Shown: piece after piece, positions 1 through 6,917 of the stretch
Layout: every line of letters begins with the position of its first letter
How positions within the stretch are numbered: position 1 is the stretch's first letter
Origin: Clostridia bacterium
GTDB taxonomy: Bacteria > Bacillota > Clostridia > Oscillospirales > UBA644
Direction: 5' to 3'
Assembly: GCA_017424085.1 (NCBI GenBank)
Contig: JAFPBP010000109.1
Location: forward strand, 1 to 9,114
DNA length: 9,114 nt
Position numbers and translations under genes: made by a program
The notes under the pieces: model-generated
Databases searched by the model: none
What the model saw: the letters and a program-made list of their open reading frames with translations, nothing else
Told to the model about the DNA's origin: nothing

Positions 1-44
1 CTCGGTCAGTAAAACAAAAAATGAGCGATGCACAAACGCAAGCC

Positions 45-180
45 TGCCCCTCTGCGAGGGGGATAAGTGAGACCCGAAAAATTCAAGTCGTAGACGCAGG
101 ATTTTTCGATGGTCGATACTTATGCGGAGCGAAGCGAGCTGGGCTGGACCGTGCGCCGACGGCGCATGGTGGAAGGGGTA
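45..180. other. Structured intergenic element (three hairpins), possible dispersed repeat or ncRNA
   Basis: Three perfect or near-perfect inverted repeats lie almost end to end. Hairpin 1 pairs CCCCTC (47-52) with GAGGGG (56-61) around a 3-nt loop. Hairpin 2 spans 63-123: ATAAGT (63-68) pairs with ACTTAT (118-123), GACC (71-74) with GGTC (111-114), and CGAAAAATTC (75-84) with GGATTTTTCG (99-108, one G-T wobble), 20 pairs in all with small internal loops. Hairpin 3 pairs ACCGTGCGCC (148-157) with GGCGCATGGT (161-170), 10 pairs with one wobble and loop GAC. An alternative outer stem is possible: TGCCCCT (45-51) with AGGGGTA (174-180), which would compete with hairpin 1. None of the stems is followed by a T-tract, so these are not ordinary terminators. 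The layout is reminiscent of short palindromic intergenic repeats common in Clostridia, but a structured RNA is equally possible. The pairing is seen directly; the function is not known. Confidence 0.55.
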
Positions 181-333
181 AAACTCTTTGCAGAATTCAG
201 ACGATTGCGCTTTCGACGGTTGGAAGGTTAGTTTTGCGCGGTGAGGATTCTTTTGCAAGTGCTGTCGCCTCCGCCGAAAACATACATTTTTATGAAATCG
301 AGGATGGACGGGGGATTTTTTTTCCTGCTGCTA

Positions 334-362
334 TTGCAATTTCCGTCGGATTATGTTATAAT
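334..362 (+). promoter_or_regulatory. Sigma-A promoter with extended -10
   Basis: A -35 box TTGCAA (334-339) is followed by a 17-bp spacer and a perfect -10 box TATAAT (357-362). TG at 354-355, one base before the -10 box, forms an extended -10 element. Transcription should start near 368-370, giving a leader of roughly 50 nt before the ATG at 418. It sits in an AT-rich patch within otherwise GC-rich sequence and is the only promoter I can support in the window, so it probably drives all seven downstream genes. Confidence 0.8.
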
Positions 363-397
363 ATATAAAATTATGTCATATTTTATGATTATGTCAT
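350..397. promoter_or_regulatory. Candidate operator: three direct repeats ATTATGT[C/T]AT
   Basis: The 10-mer ATTATGTCAT occurs at 370-379 and 388-397, and a one-mismatch copy ATTATGTTAT lies at 350-359, overlapping the -10 box. Start-to-start spacings are 20 and 18 bp, about two helical turns, so proteins bound to each copy would sit on roughly the same face of the DNA. Between the two exact copies is a 13-bp inverted repeat, TCATA-TTT-TATGA (376-388). Placement over the -10 box and the first transcribed bases fits repression. The repeat does not match the FapR or FabT operator sequences as I know them. That a regulator binds here is inference. Confidence 0.5.
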
Positions 398-405
398 CGT
401 TCAAC

Positions 406-410
406 GGAGG
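406..410 (+). promoter_or_regulatory. Ribosome binding site of the DegV/FakB-like gene
   Basis: GGAGG lies 7 bases before the ATG at 418. It decides the start: the same frame is open back to 241, but earlier start codons lie upstream of or inside the promoter and have no such site. Confidence 0.8.
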
Positions 411-417
411 AAACGGC

Positions 418-1350
418 ATGAAGCAGTACGTGATTCTGGCAGACATTACCTGCGATCTCTCCCCCGAGCTGAGGGAGTATTTCGGTGTGGAGGAGTACAT
501 TCCCGGTCACGTGACCATCGACGACGGGCGGGATTTTGCCTCCCGATTGGATTGGGATCTGATCTCTCGGGAGGAGTTTTACAGGATCCTTTCCGACCAT
601 AAGCGAAAGATTACCACGGCGCCCCCCAACGTGGAGGAATATTACGCCGTCTTTGAAAAATACGCCGCCCAAGGCATTGGGGTTCTGAGCATGTCCCTGT
701 CGGGGAAGATCTCGTCCACCTACGGCTTTGCCCGTGCCGCCGCCGAGCGCATTCGGGAAAATTATCCGCAGGCGGAGATCTATTGCTTCGATTCCTTCCG
801 CATGTCGGCTGCCTTCGGGCTTCTGGTCGCCTGCGCCCACGATCTGAAGCGGCAGGGGAAGACTATGGACGAGGTGATCGCATGGCTGGAGGAGCATAAG
901 ACCTGCGTGCATCAGATGGGACCCATCGACGATCTGATCTTCGTTGCCCGTCGCGGCAGGATCACCATGGGCAAGGCGATCATGGGCAGCTTTGCGGGGG
1001 TCAAGCCCATGGGCGATTGCAACGCCGAGGGCTACACCACCGTTCTGACCAAGGCGAAGGGCATCAAAAAGGCGCTGGATATCACCGTGCGCTATCTGCA
1101 GCAGACCATGACCGACCCCGAGAATTCTTACGTGATCGTGGCTCATTCCGACCGCGAGCTGTACGGCAAGACCCTTGCCGAGATGATCGAAATGCAGTTG
1201 AAGCCCAAGAAGGTGTTTTTGACCGATCTTTACAGCGGAAGCGGCGCCAACGTGGGACCCGGCATGGTGGGAGCCTATTATCTGGGCGCCCCCATCACCG
1301 ACGATCTGGCAGCGGAAAAGGAAATCATGAACCGCATCGTCGGGAAATAA
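418..1350 (+). CDS. fakB: DegV family fatty acid binding protein (FakB-like)
   Basis: This 310-residue protein has the usual length and motifs of the DegV/FakB family. These proteins hold a free fatty acid in a buried pocket and present its carboxylate to the kinase FakA in the cytoplasm. Seen in order: a start-proximal ADITCDL segment (8-14), TTAPPN (66-71), SLSGKIS (93-99) with Ser93 at the position known to touch the fatty acid head group, FDSFRMS (124-130), the ARRGRI loop (177-182), and His243 in an AHSDRE motif near the C terminus. The second binding motif reads LSGK where LSGT is more usual, a mild variation. The start at 418 has a good GGAGG site and follows the promoter, so this is the first gene of the operon. 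FakA follows after 31 bases, which supports a working FakA-FakB pair. Family assignment is firm; lipid specificity cannot be read from the sequence. Confidence 0.9.
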   Translation: MKQYVILADITCDLSPELREYFGVEEYIPGHVTIDDGRDFASRLDWDLISREEFYRILSDHKRKITTAPPNVEEYYAVFEKYAAQGIGVLSMSLSGKISSTYGFARAAAERIRENYPQAEIYCFDSFRMSAAFGLLVACAHDLKRQGKTMDEVIAWLEEHKTCVHQMGPIDDLIFVARRGRITMGKAIMGSFAGVKPMGDCNAEGYTTVLTKAKGIKKALDITVRYLQQTMTDPENSYVIVAHSDRELYGKTLAEMIEMQLKPKKVFLTDLYSGSGANVGPGMVGAYYLGAPITDDLAAEKEIMNRIVGK

Positions 1351-1381
1351 TCAAAAATTCTACAGGAGTAACCGTTCTCGT

Positions 1382-3019
1382 ATGATTACTACCATCAACG
1401 GAAGCCGCTTTCGCAGTCTGATCGATTACGGCATCCGCAATCTGACTCTCTACCGTGACAAGGTCAACGATCTGAACGTGTTCCCCGTCCCCGACGGAGA
1501 CACGGGCACCAATATGGTCAAAACCCTGCAGAACGGCTTTGCCGCCATCGCGCAGGAGGGGGATCGTTTGTCCGAGCTGTCGAAGAAGTTCTCCAAGGCG
1601 GTGGTCTTCGGCGCGCGGGGCAATTCGGGGGTTATCGTATCCCAGTTCTTCAAGGGCTTTTCCGAATGCTTTTACGATACGGAGGAAGCCGATTCCTCCC
1701 ATTTTGTGTCCGCGCTGGAGCGGGGCGTGCAATGCGCTTATCGCGCCGTCTCCAACCCCGTGGAGGGAACCATTCTCACCGTTCTGCGGGAATCCTCCGA
1801 GGCGATGCGGGAGCATCTGCAACGGGATCCTTCGGTCAGCATCACCGAAGCGGTCTCGCTTCTGCTGGAGCGGGCGAAGCTCTCTCTGGATAATACCCCC
1901 AACCTGCTTCCCATCCTGCGCTCCGCAGGCGTGGTGGACAGCGGCGGGGCGGGGATCGTTTACGTGTTCGAGGGCATGGAAAAGCTGTTGACCAACCGTC
2001 CCGTGGAGCCTCCCGTTACGGAGGAGGCGCCCGAGAAGCAGGTGGATTATACTGCCTTCTCCCGTTCCTCCGACTTCCGCTACGGCTACTGCACCGAGCT
2101 TTTGCTCCAGCAGACCGACGGGGCGAAGGAATTGGAGCCGTCCGCCTTCCGACGGGAGCTGGAGGGGCTGGGAGATTCGGTGGCGGTGGTCTTTGAGGAG
2201 GACAAGGTCAAGGTCCACGTCCATACCAGATCCCCCGAGCAGGTGCTGGCGTTTGCTCACGCCTACGGAGAATTTCTCTCGTTGAAAATTGAAAACATGT
2301 CGGTTCAGCACACCAACGCCGTGGGGGTCGAGGCGGTGGGCGGAGCAACCGACGGCCCCTTCGGGGTGGTCGCCGTATCCCACGACGGAGTGATGAAGGA
2401 ACGCTTTCTGGCGATGGGCGCCGACGTGGTGCTGGCGGGCAACGGAGAGCTTCAGCCCTCGGCGGAGGATTTTATCCGTGCCTATCGCATGACGGGGGCG
2501 TCGGAGATCCTGGTTTTCCCCAACAGTAAAAATTCCAATTTGACCGCCCTGCAGGCGGGAGGACTGTGTCACGGGGTCAACGTGACGGTCTTCGATACCA
2601 AAACCGTGGCGGAATGCTACGCCGCCCTGTCCATGATGGACTTTGAAGCCGCCGACCTTGCCGCTCTGAAGGAGGAGATCGACGCGGTCATCGGGAACGT
2701 TTATCCCGTGGCGATCCTGCGGGCGGGGAAGGATTCGGTCTTTGACGGAACCTCCATCCGCAAGGGGGATCCCGTGGCGCTGTCGGGCAACGCTCTGTTG
2801 GGCACGGGTGCCGATCCCGTTACGCTTGCCCTGCAGGTTGCCGAAACGGTTCTGACCCAACGGGAGCCCGATACGCTGACGGTCTTTGCGGGAAGATCGG
2901 TTTCCGCGCAGGAACTGGAGGCGCTGACCGAGCGGGTGGCAAGCCTCAGTCCTTATACGGATCTGGATCTGATCCAAACCGAGAGCACGGCGTTTGAGCT
3001 GCTGCTGTCGTTTGAATAA
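1382..3019 (+). CDS. fakA: Fatty acid kinase catalytic subunit, FakA-like (DAK2/DhaL domain)
   Basis: This 545-residue protein matches FakA/YloV in length and architecture. FakA phosphorylates a fatty acid bound to FakB, giving acyl-phosphate for phospholipid synthesis through PlsY (or conversion to acyl-ACP by PlsX). The N-terminal DhaL-type ATP-binding domain (about 8-200) carries NVFPVPDGDTGTNM (32-45) with the metal-binding Asp38 and Asp40, GARGNSG (77-83) and DSGGAG (186-191). The middle domain has Cys237, His279 and His281, which line up with the zinc site described for Staphylococcus aureus FakA. The remainder is the FakB-interacting C-terminal part. An AGGAG site at 1364-1368 precedes the ATG by 13 bases, a little long. 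In many Firmicutes fakA sits beside an asp23-type gene; here it sits beside its own FakB, which hints at a dedicated second kinase system. The nucleotide and metal sites look intact. Confidence 0.92.
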   Translation: MITTINGSRFRSLIDYGIRNLTLYRDKVNDLNVFPVPDGDTGTNMVKTLQNGFAAIAQEGDRLSELSKKFSKAVVFGARGNSGVIVSQFFKGFSECFYDTEEADSSHFVSALERGVQCAYRAVSNPVEGTILTVLRESSEAMREHLQRDPSVSITEAVSLLLERAKLSLDNTPNLLPILRSAGVVDSGGAGIVYVFEGMEKLLTNRPVEPPVTEEAPEKQVDYTAFSRSSDFRYGYCTELLLQQTDGAKELEPSAFRRELEGLGDSVAVVFEEDKVKVHVHTRSPEQVLAFAHAYGEFLSLKIENMSVQHTNAVGVEAVGGATDGPFGVVAVSHDGVMKERFLAMGADVVLAGNGELQPSAEDFIRAYRMTGASEILVFPNSKNSNLTALQAGGLCHGVNVTVFDTKTVAECYAALSMMDFEAADLAALKEEIDAVIGNVYPVAILRAGKDSVFDGTSIRKGDPVALSGNALLGTGADPVTLALQVAETVLTQREPDTLTVFAGRSVSAQELEALTERVASLSPYTDLDLIQTESTAFELLLSFE

Positions 3020-3041
3020 AGCAGAGGAAGGAAACTATGTT

Positions 3042-4361
3042 ATGAACGTGTTAAGAAAGAAATGGCAGATCATTCTCTACGGATGCTCGGGCTTGGGCAT
3101 CAATATGATGGGCATGATCGTGGGTTCGTACCTGTGCAGTGCCCTTCTGACGGGCGGTTTTGTGGACAACGTGGAGAATTGGACCTACCTGAACAAGGAT
3201 CTTGTTGTTGCGGGGCTCTGGTCGGTTCTGGCGTTTTTGTCCAAAGCCTTTGACGGGATCGTGGATATCCCCCTGGCATCCTTTACCGACGGACTTCGCA
3301 CCCGTTGGGGACGGCGCCGTCCTCCCATTCTGGTGGGCTGGATCGTCACCGCCGCCGCCTACGTTTTGTTTTTGTTCCCCCTGCAGAGCGGGGCTACGGT
3401 GCTGAACACCGTTTGGTTTGCTTTGCTTCTGACGGTCTTTTATTCGGCGTATACCATCACCATGCTTACGTATTACGCCACCTTCAGTGAGATCATCGAC
3501 AACGAATCCGACCGCATTTTCCTCTCCAACGTGAAGTCCATTTGCGACGTGATCTATTTCTCCATGAGCTTTGCGCTGGTGCCCGTGTTCGTGGGCATGG
3601 GGATCAACGTGCGTTGGGTTGCGCTCATGTTCCTGCCCCTGTCCCTGACCATGCTCATCCCCCTTCTGATGATCAAGGAAAAGCCCACCAACGTGGGCGA
3701 GGTGACTCTGAAGATGCGGGAGCAGGTGAGCCTGAAGCGGGCGTTCGTCTTCTCCTTCAAAAATCGGGATTACATCTTCTGGCTCTGCATTCTTTTCACC
3801 ATGAATCTGGGGCTTCAGTTGTTCTTGAGCGGCATCAACGAATTTTTCTCCACCACGGGCATCAACATGACCTTCGTCATGGCGTCTGCCTTTGCCCCCG
3901 TGCCCTTTACCCTGCAGATCTATAACAAGTTCATCAAGTGGAAGGGGCTTCGCTTCGCTTATCAGTACGCCCTTTGCATGTTCTCGGCGGGCATGGCGCT
4001 CATGTTCTTCTGCCGCAATCTGGACGGGGCGCTTCTGTTGCCCTTTGCCATCTTCTGCAGCATTCTCACCTCCTTCGGCATCGGGGCGTTCTTCTCTGTG
4101 ACCTACACCATCCCCTCCCAGCTTGCCGAGGCGGAAAACGCCAAGGGGGAGACCTGCGCCTCCTCCATGTATTTCGCCATTCAGGGTCTGTTCGAGGCGG
4201 TGTCCGCATCGCTGGCATCCCACGTGATCCTGGTCTACCTCAAGCAGAGCGGCGGCGTATATCTTCTGACTCTTCTGGTTGCCCTGTTCTGCATGGGCGC
4301 CTTCGTCTTCGCCATCTTCCTGCCCCGCTCGGTGGCAACCCTGGGTAAGGTGAAGAAATAA
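3042..4361 (+). CDS. MFS transporter of the GPH (MelB/MFSD2A-like, MFS_2) type
   Basis: A 439-residue, very hydrophobic protein with about 12 membrane segments and the family hallmark after helix 2: FDGIVDIP (70-77), then TDGLRTRWGRRRPP (82-95). Asp71 and Asp75 keep the D-x-x-x-D spacing of the cation-site aspartates of MelB (Asp55/Asp59), so cation-coupled symport is likely. The family moves sugars and glycosides, and also includes the animal lysophosphatidylcholine carrier MFSD2A. In this lipid operon a lysolipid, glycolipid or glycoside cargo is plausible, but the sequence does not decide. The ATG at 3042 was chosen because GAGGAAGG (3024-3031) precedes it; a TTG at 2994 in frame lies inside fakA with no such site. 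An ATG at 3037 is out of frame and stops after two codons. The next gene starts 1 base after the stop. Confidence 0.85.
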   Translation: MNVLRKKWQIILYGCSGLGINMMGMIVGSYLCSALLTGGFVDNVENWTYLNKDLVVAGLWSVLAFLSKAFDGIVDIPLASFTDGLRTRWGRRRPPILVGWIVTAAAYVLFLFPLQSGATVLNTVWFALLLTVFYSAYTITMLTYYATFSEIIDNESDRIFLSNVKSICDVIYFSMSFALVPVFVGMGINVRWVALMFLPLSLTMLIPLLMIKEKPTNVGEVTLKMREQVSLKRAFVFSFKNRDYIFWLCILFTMNLGLQLFLSGINEFFSTTGINMTFVMASAFAPVPFTLQIYNKFIKWKGLRFAYQYALCMFSAGMALMFFCRNLDGALLLPFAIFCSILTSFGIGAFFSVTYTIPSQLAEAENAKGETCASSMYFAIQGLFEAVSASLASHVILVYLKQSGGVYLLTLLVALFCMGAFVFAIFLPRSVATLGKVKK

Positions 4362-4362
4362 T

Positions 4363-6267
4363 ATGCCGTCTGCCCGTGCCTTTGCTCTGAAAAATTGCCG
4401 CGCCCTCGCCGCATCGAAGGGCACGATGGAGGATCTGTACCGCGTGATCACCGCCGATCCTCGGCGGATCCTTTTGGAGGATGCCCGCTACGTGGGCGAA
4501 TGGCGGTATTGCACCTCTGCCCGTCTGACCGAGACCGTAGATCGCCTTGCCGCCGCTTTGGGGGCACGGCTGAAGGTCACGGGGCGGTATATCGGTCTTA
4601 CCGGGGGAAATTGCGTGGAATGGATCGCTCTGTTCTGGGCGATTCTGAAAAGCGGCAACGCCCCTTATCTGATCAATCTGCGCCAGCCCCTGTCCCTGGC
4701 ACGGGATTGTCTGCGGGATCTGGACGGGGTGGCGGTGGTCTCGGTGGAAAATACGGTCTCCGTGGGGCTTCCCTGCCTGACCTACGCCGAGCTCTCTGCT
4801 GTTTCCGCCCCTCCCTTGTCGGTGCCCTTCGGCAATACCTTTGCTCTGTCCACGGGCGGAACCACCCTGCAACGGAAGATCTGCATTTACGACGGGCAAG
4901 CCGTTTCGGCGCAGATCGGGAATTCTCCTGCTTTGATTCGGGAAAATCCCCGTCTGGTCGCTTCCTTTCGGGGGACCATGAAGGTTTTGGCGTTTTTGCC
5001 CTTGTATCACATTTTCGGGCTGGAGGTCTCTTACCTCTGGTTTGCCGTGCTGGGCGCCCGTCTGGTCTTTCCCCCCGATCTGACCCCCGAGCGTCTGCTT
5101 CGCACGGTGCGGTATCACGACGTGACCCATCTGTTCGCCGTGCCGCTGTTGTGGGCTTCGGTGGAAAAATCGGTGCTTCGGGAGGCGAATCGGGATCCCG
5201 AGCGGGCGAAAAAATTCCAAAAGGCTTTGGATCTTTCTCTCCGAATTCAATCGGTCTGTCCGCCCTTGGGACGGTGGTTTGCCCGCAAGGTCTTCGGGGA
5301 CGTGCAGGATAAGCTTTTCGGAGATTCGGTCCGCTTTTGCATTACGGGGGGAAGTCCCGTCCGCGCCGAGACCCTGCGCCTGCTGGACGGGTTGGGGTAT
5401 CGGCTCCACAACGGCTACGGCATGACCGAGGTGGGGATTACCTCCGTGGAGCTGTCCGAGTTCTCTGCGGGGCAGATGTTTGAATCCATCGGGCGCCCCG
5501 TGCCCTCGGTGCGGTACCGCGTGGAGGACGAGCGGCTTTTTATCCAAGGAACCTCCCTTTGCCGTGAGATGATCGTAAACGGAGTTTGCACCCCCACCCC
5601 CGAGTGGTTCGATACGGGAGATCTGGTGCATTGCAAAAAGGGTCGGTATTCTATTTTGGGTCGGGTCTCCGATCTGGTGTTCGGGGAGGACGGAGAAAAC
5701 CTCAACCCCGAGCTGGCGGAGGATCGCTTTGATCTGTCCCACGCCCTGCAGTTTTCGGTTTTGGGGGACGAGAAGAACGAAAGGCTCATCCTCGTTGTCC
5801 GCATTTCCCCCGACCTGTCCCGGGACGATCGTCTTGCGCTTCAAGACGAGATCGCCCTCGGATGCGCCCTCCTGCCCGAGTCCTACGCCCTGCGGGAGAT
5901 CCGTTATACCTACGATCCTCTGACCGATCCCAACGATATCAAGATCAGCCGCGCCCGCCTGCGCCGTTGGCTTGCGGAGGGCAAGATCCGCACGGTTCCC
6001 CTCCTTTCCGACGCTCCCGCCGAGGAGCGCTGTGAATCCGAGACCCGTGCCCGATTGCGGGAGATCATAGGGGAGATTCTGTCCCTGCCCCCCGAGCAGA
6101 TCGGGGATCACGCCCATTTCGTTCACGATCTGGGCGGCACCAGTCTGGATTATTTCACCCTCCTTTCCCGTCTGGACGATACCTTCGGCGTCTCGTTGCA
6201 GACCGAGACCGAGCGGTTCGGTTATACGGTGGCGGAGCTGGAGGCAATGATGGAGGGGCGCTTATGA
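4363..6267 (+). CDS. AMP-dependent acyl ligase (ANL superfamily) fused to a C-terminal acyl carrier domain
   Basis: This 634-residue protein should activate a carboxylic acid, probably a fatty acid, as acyl-AMP and load it on its own phosphopantetheine arm. The adenylation domain (about 15-545) shows the A3 loop STGGTTLQRK (163-172), the A5 motif GYGMTE (351-356), DTGD (417-420), a GRVSD...GENLNP hinge, and the catalytic Lys527 in IKISRARL. The carrier domain (about 560-634) has LGGTSLDYF with Ser594 as the attachment site. The A3 loop departs from the usual [ST]SGTTGxPK, with GG for SG and LQRK for GxPK, so adenylation may be slow or the substrate unusual. AAGG at 4347-4350 serves as a weak ribosome site, and translational coupling to the transporter (1-base gap) is likely. 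The next gene is a PlsC-type acyltransferase, together resembling a split Aas enzyme. Alternatives are an aryl or other acid ligase. Domain calls are firm, substrate is inferred. Confidence 0.88.
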   Translation: MPSARAFALKNCRALAASKGTMEDLYRVITADPRRILLEDARYVGEWRYCTSARLTETVDRLAAALGARLKVTGRYIGLTGGNCVEWIALFWAILKSGNAPYLINLRQPLSLARDCLRDLDGVAVVSVENTVSVGLPCLTYAELSAVSAPPLSVPFGNTFALSTGGTTLQRKICIYDGQAVSAQIGNSPALIRENPRLVASFRGTMKVLAFLPLYHIFGLEVSYLWFAVLGARLVFPPDLTPERLLRTVRYHDVTHLFAVPLLWASVEKSVLREANRDPERAKKFQKALDLSLRIQSVCPPLGRWFARKVFGDVQDKLFGDSVRFCITGGSPVRAETLRLLDGLGYRLHNGYGMTEVGITSVELSEFSAGQMFESIGRPVPSVRYRVEDERLFIQGTSLCREMIVNGVCTPTPEWFDTGDLVHCKKGRYSILGRVSDLVFGEDGENLNPELAEDRFDLSHALQFSVLGDEKNERLILVVRISPDLSRDDRLALQDEIALGCALLPESYALREIRYTYDPLTDPNDIKISRARLRRWLAEGKIRTVPLLSDAPAEERCESETRARLREIIGEILSLPPEQIGDHAHFVHDLGGTSLDYFTLLSRLDDTFGVSLQTETERFGYTVAELEAMMEGRL

Positions 6268-6917
6268 TCAAGGAGATCTTACGTTGGCACGGCTTGCTCA
6301 GCGCCTGGCCGTTGCAGTTATTGTATTTCAAGCGCAAGACCTATTACGAGGACCCTGCGGTGCAGAACCGCATTCTGCGGGGCGGGGCTCTGATCATTTC
6401 CAATCATTATCACGTGTTCGACTTCGCCGTCACCTGCTTTCTCTTCCCCTTCCGAAAGCTCTACGTGGTGCTGAAAAGCGATATCTACAGCAACAAATTC
6501 CTCGCCTGGGGCATGAGCATCTTCGGCGGCATCCGCTCCGATCGGGATAAGATGGGCATGAAGTTCATCGAGGATTCGGTTCGTCTTCTTCGGCGGGGAC
6601 GGCTGGTTCAGATTTTTCCCGAGGCGTATATCACCCCCGACGGCACTCTGCGGGAGTTCAAAACGGGGTATCTGCTCATCGCCCAGCGTGCCGACGCTCC
6701 CATCATCCCCGTCATCACCGACGGGAATTACGGGCTGTTCCGCCGTACGCACCTGCTGATCGGCAAGCCCATCCGTCTGTCGGATCTGTGCCGTGACGCC
6801 GACCCCACCAAGGAGCAGATCGAGGAAATGAACCGCATCGTGTGGGAGAAGGTTCGCGATCTGAAATTACTGCTGGACGCCCGCATTGCGGCGGACCGAA
6901 AGGAGACGAAGAAATGA
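6264..6917 (+). CDS. PlsC-type lysophospholipid (1-acylglycerol-3-phosphate) acyltransferase family protein
   Basis: A 217-residue protein of the LPLAT/PlsC family, which moves an acyl chain from acyl-ACP, acyl-CoA or acyl-phosphate to a glycerolipid or similar hydroxyl at the membrane. Motif I is NHYHVFD (47-53), the catalytic H-x4-D pair being His48 and Asp53. Motif II is GGIRSDR (88-94). Motif III reads FPEAY (118-122) where FPEG[TS] is usual: the Glu is kept but the next two residues differ, which may alter acceptor choice. Motif IV is ADAPIIPV. No long N-terminal membrane segment is present, only a mildly hydrophobic start. The ATG overlaps the stop of the ligase gene (ATGA), with GGAGGGG at 6252-6258 just before, so the two proteins are translationally coupled and probably act in sequence. 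It may be the acyl transferase for the upstream carrier domain; the acceptor is unknown. Confidence 0.88.
   Translation: MIKEILRWHGLLSAWPLQLLYFKRKTYYEDPAVQNRILRGGALIISNHYHVFDFAVTCFLFPFRKLYVVLKSDIYSNKFLAWGMSIFGGIRSDRDKMGMKFIEDSVRLLRRGRLVQIFPEAYITPDGTLREFKTGYLLIAQRADAPIIPVITDGNYGLFRRTHLLIGKPIRLSDLCRDADPTKEQIEEMNRIVWEKVRDLKLLLDARIAADRKETKK

Larger units (their letters stand above)
1..417. other. Intergenic region upstream of the lipid operon
   Basis: No convincing protein gene is seen here. A reading frame runs from the ATG at 21 to 368, but it passes through hairpins and the promoter, has no ribosome binding site and has no recognisable protein character. The first bases could be the tail of an upstream gene (CTC GGT CAG TAA would end one at base 12), but this is too short to support. 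The region contains a folded element at about 45-180 and a promoter/operator block at 334-397, each listed separately. In 181-333 I see nothing definite; the T8 run at 316-323 follows a G-rich stretch but has no stem before it, so it is not called a terminator. Confidence 0.7.

Noticed and set aside
148..170. Ten-pair hairpin as a Rho-independent terminator of an upstream gene
   Set aside because: It is followed by GGAAGGGG and not by a T-tract, so it is better treated as part of the folded element.
309..323. G-run followed by eight T, a possible terminator
   Set aside because: No stem of useful length precedes the T-run; it lies just before the promoter and is probably only a base-composition feature.
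21..368. Possible 115-residue protein upstream of the operon
   Set aside because: It runs through three hairpins and into the -10 box, has no ribosome binding site, and the translation looks unlike a protein.
1325..2977. Long open frame on the minus strand opposite fakA
   Set aside because: It is a shadow of codon bias: the + strand gene rarely uses TTA, CTA and TCA codons, so the antisense frame stays open. The translation has no recognisable domain and is rich in Arg, His and Gly.
3051..4451. Open frame on the minus strand opposite the transporter
   Set aside because: His/Gln/Gly-rich antisense of a membrane protein gene; no recognisable domain.
4240..6126. Long open frame on the minus strand opposite the ligase gene
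   Set aside because: Same bias effect; the + strand frame has all adenylation and carrier motifs, and the minus frame has no family signature and crosses a gene boundary.
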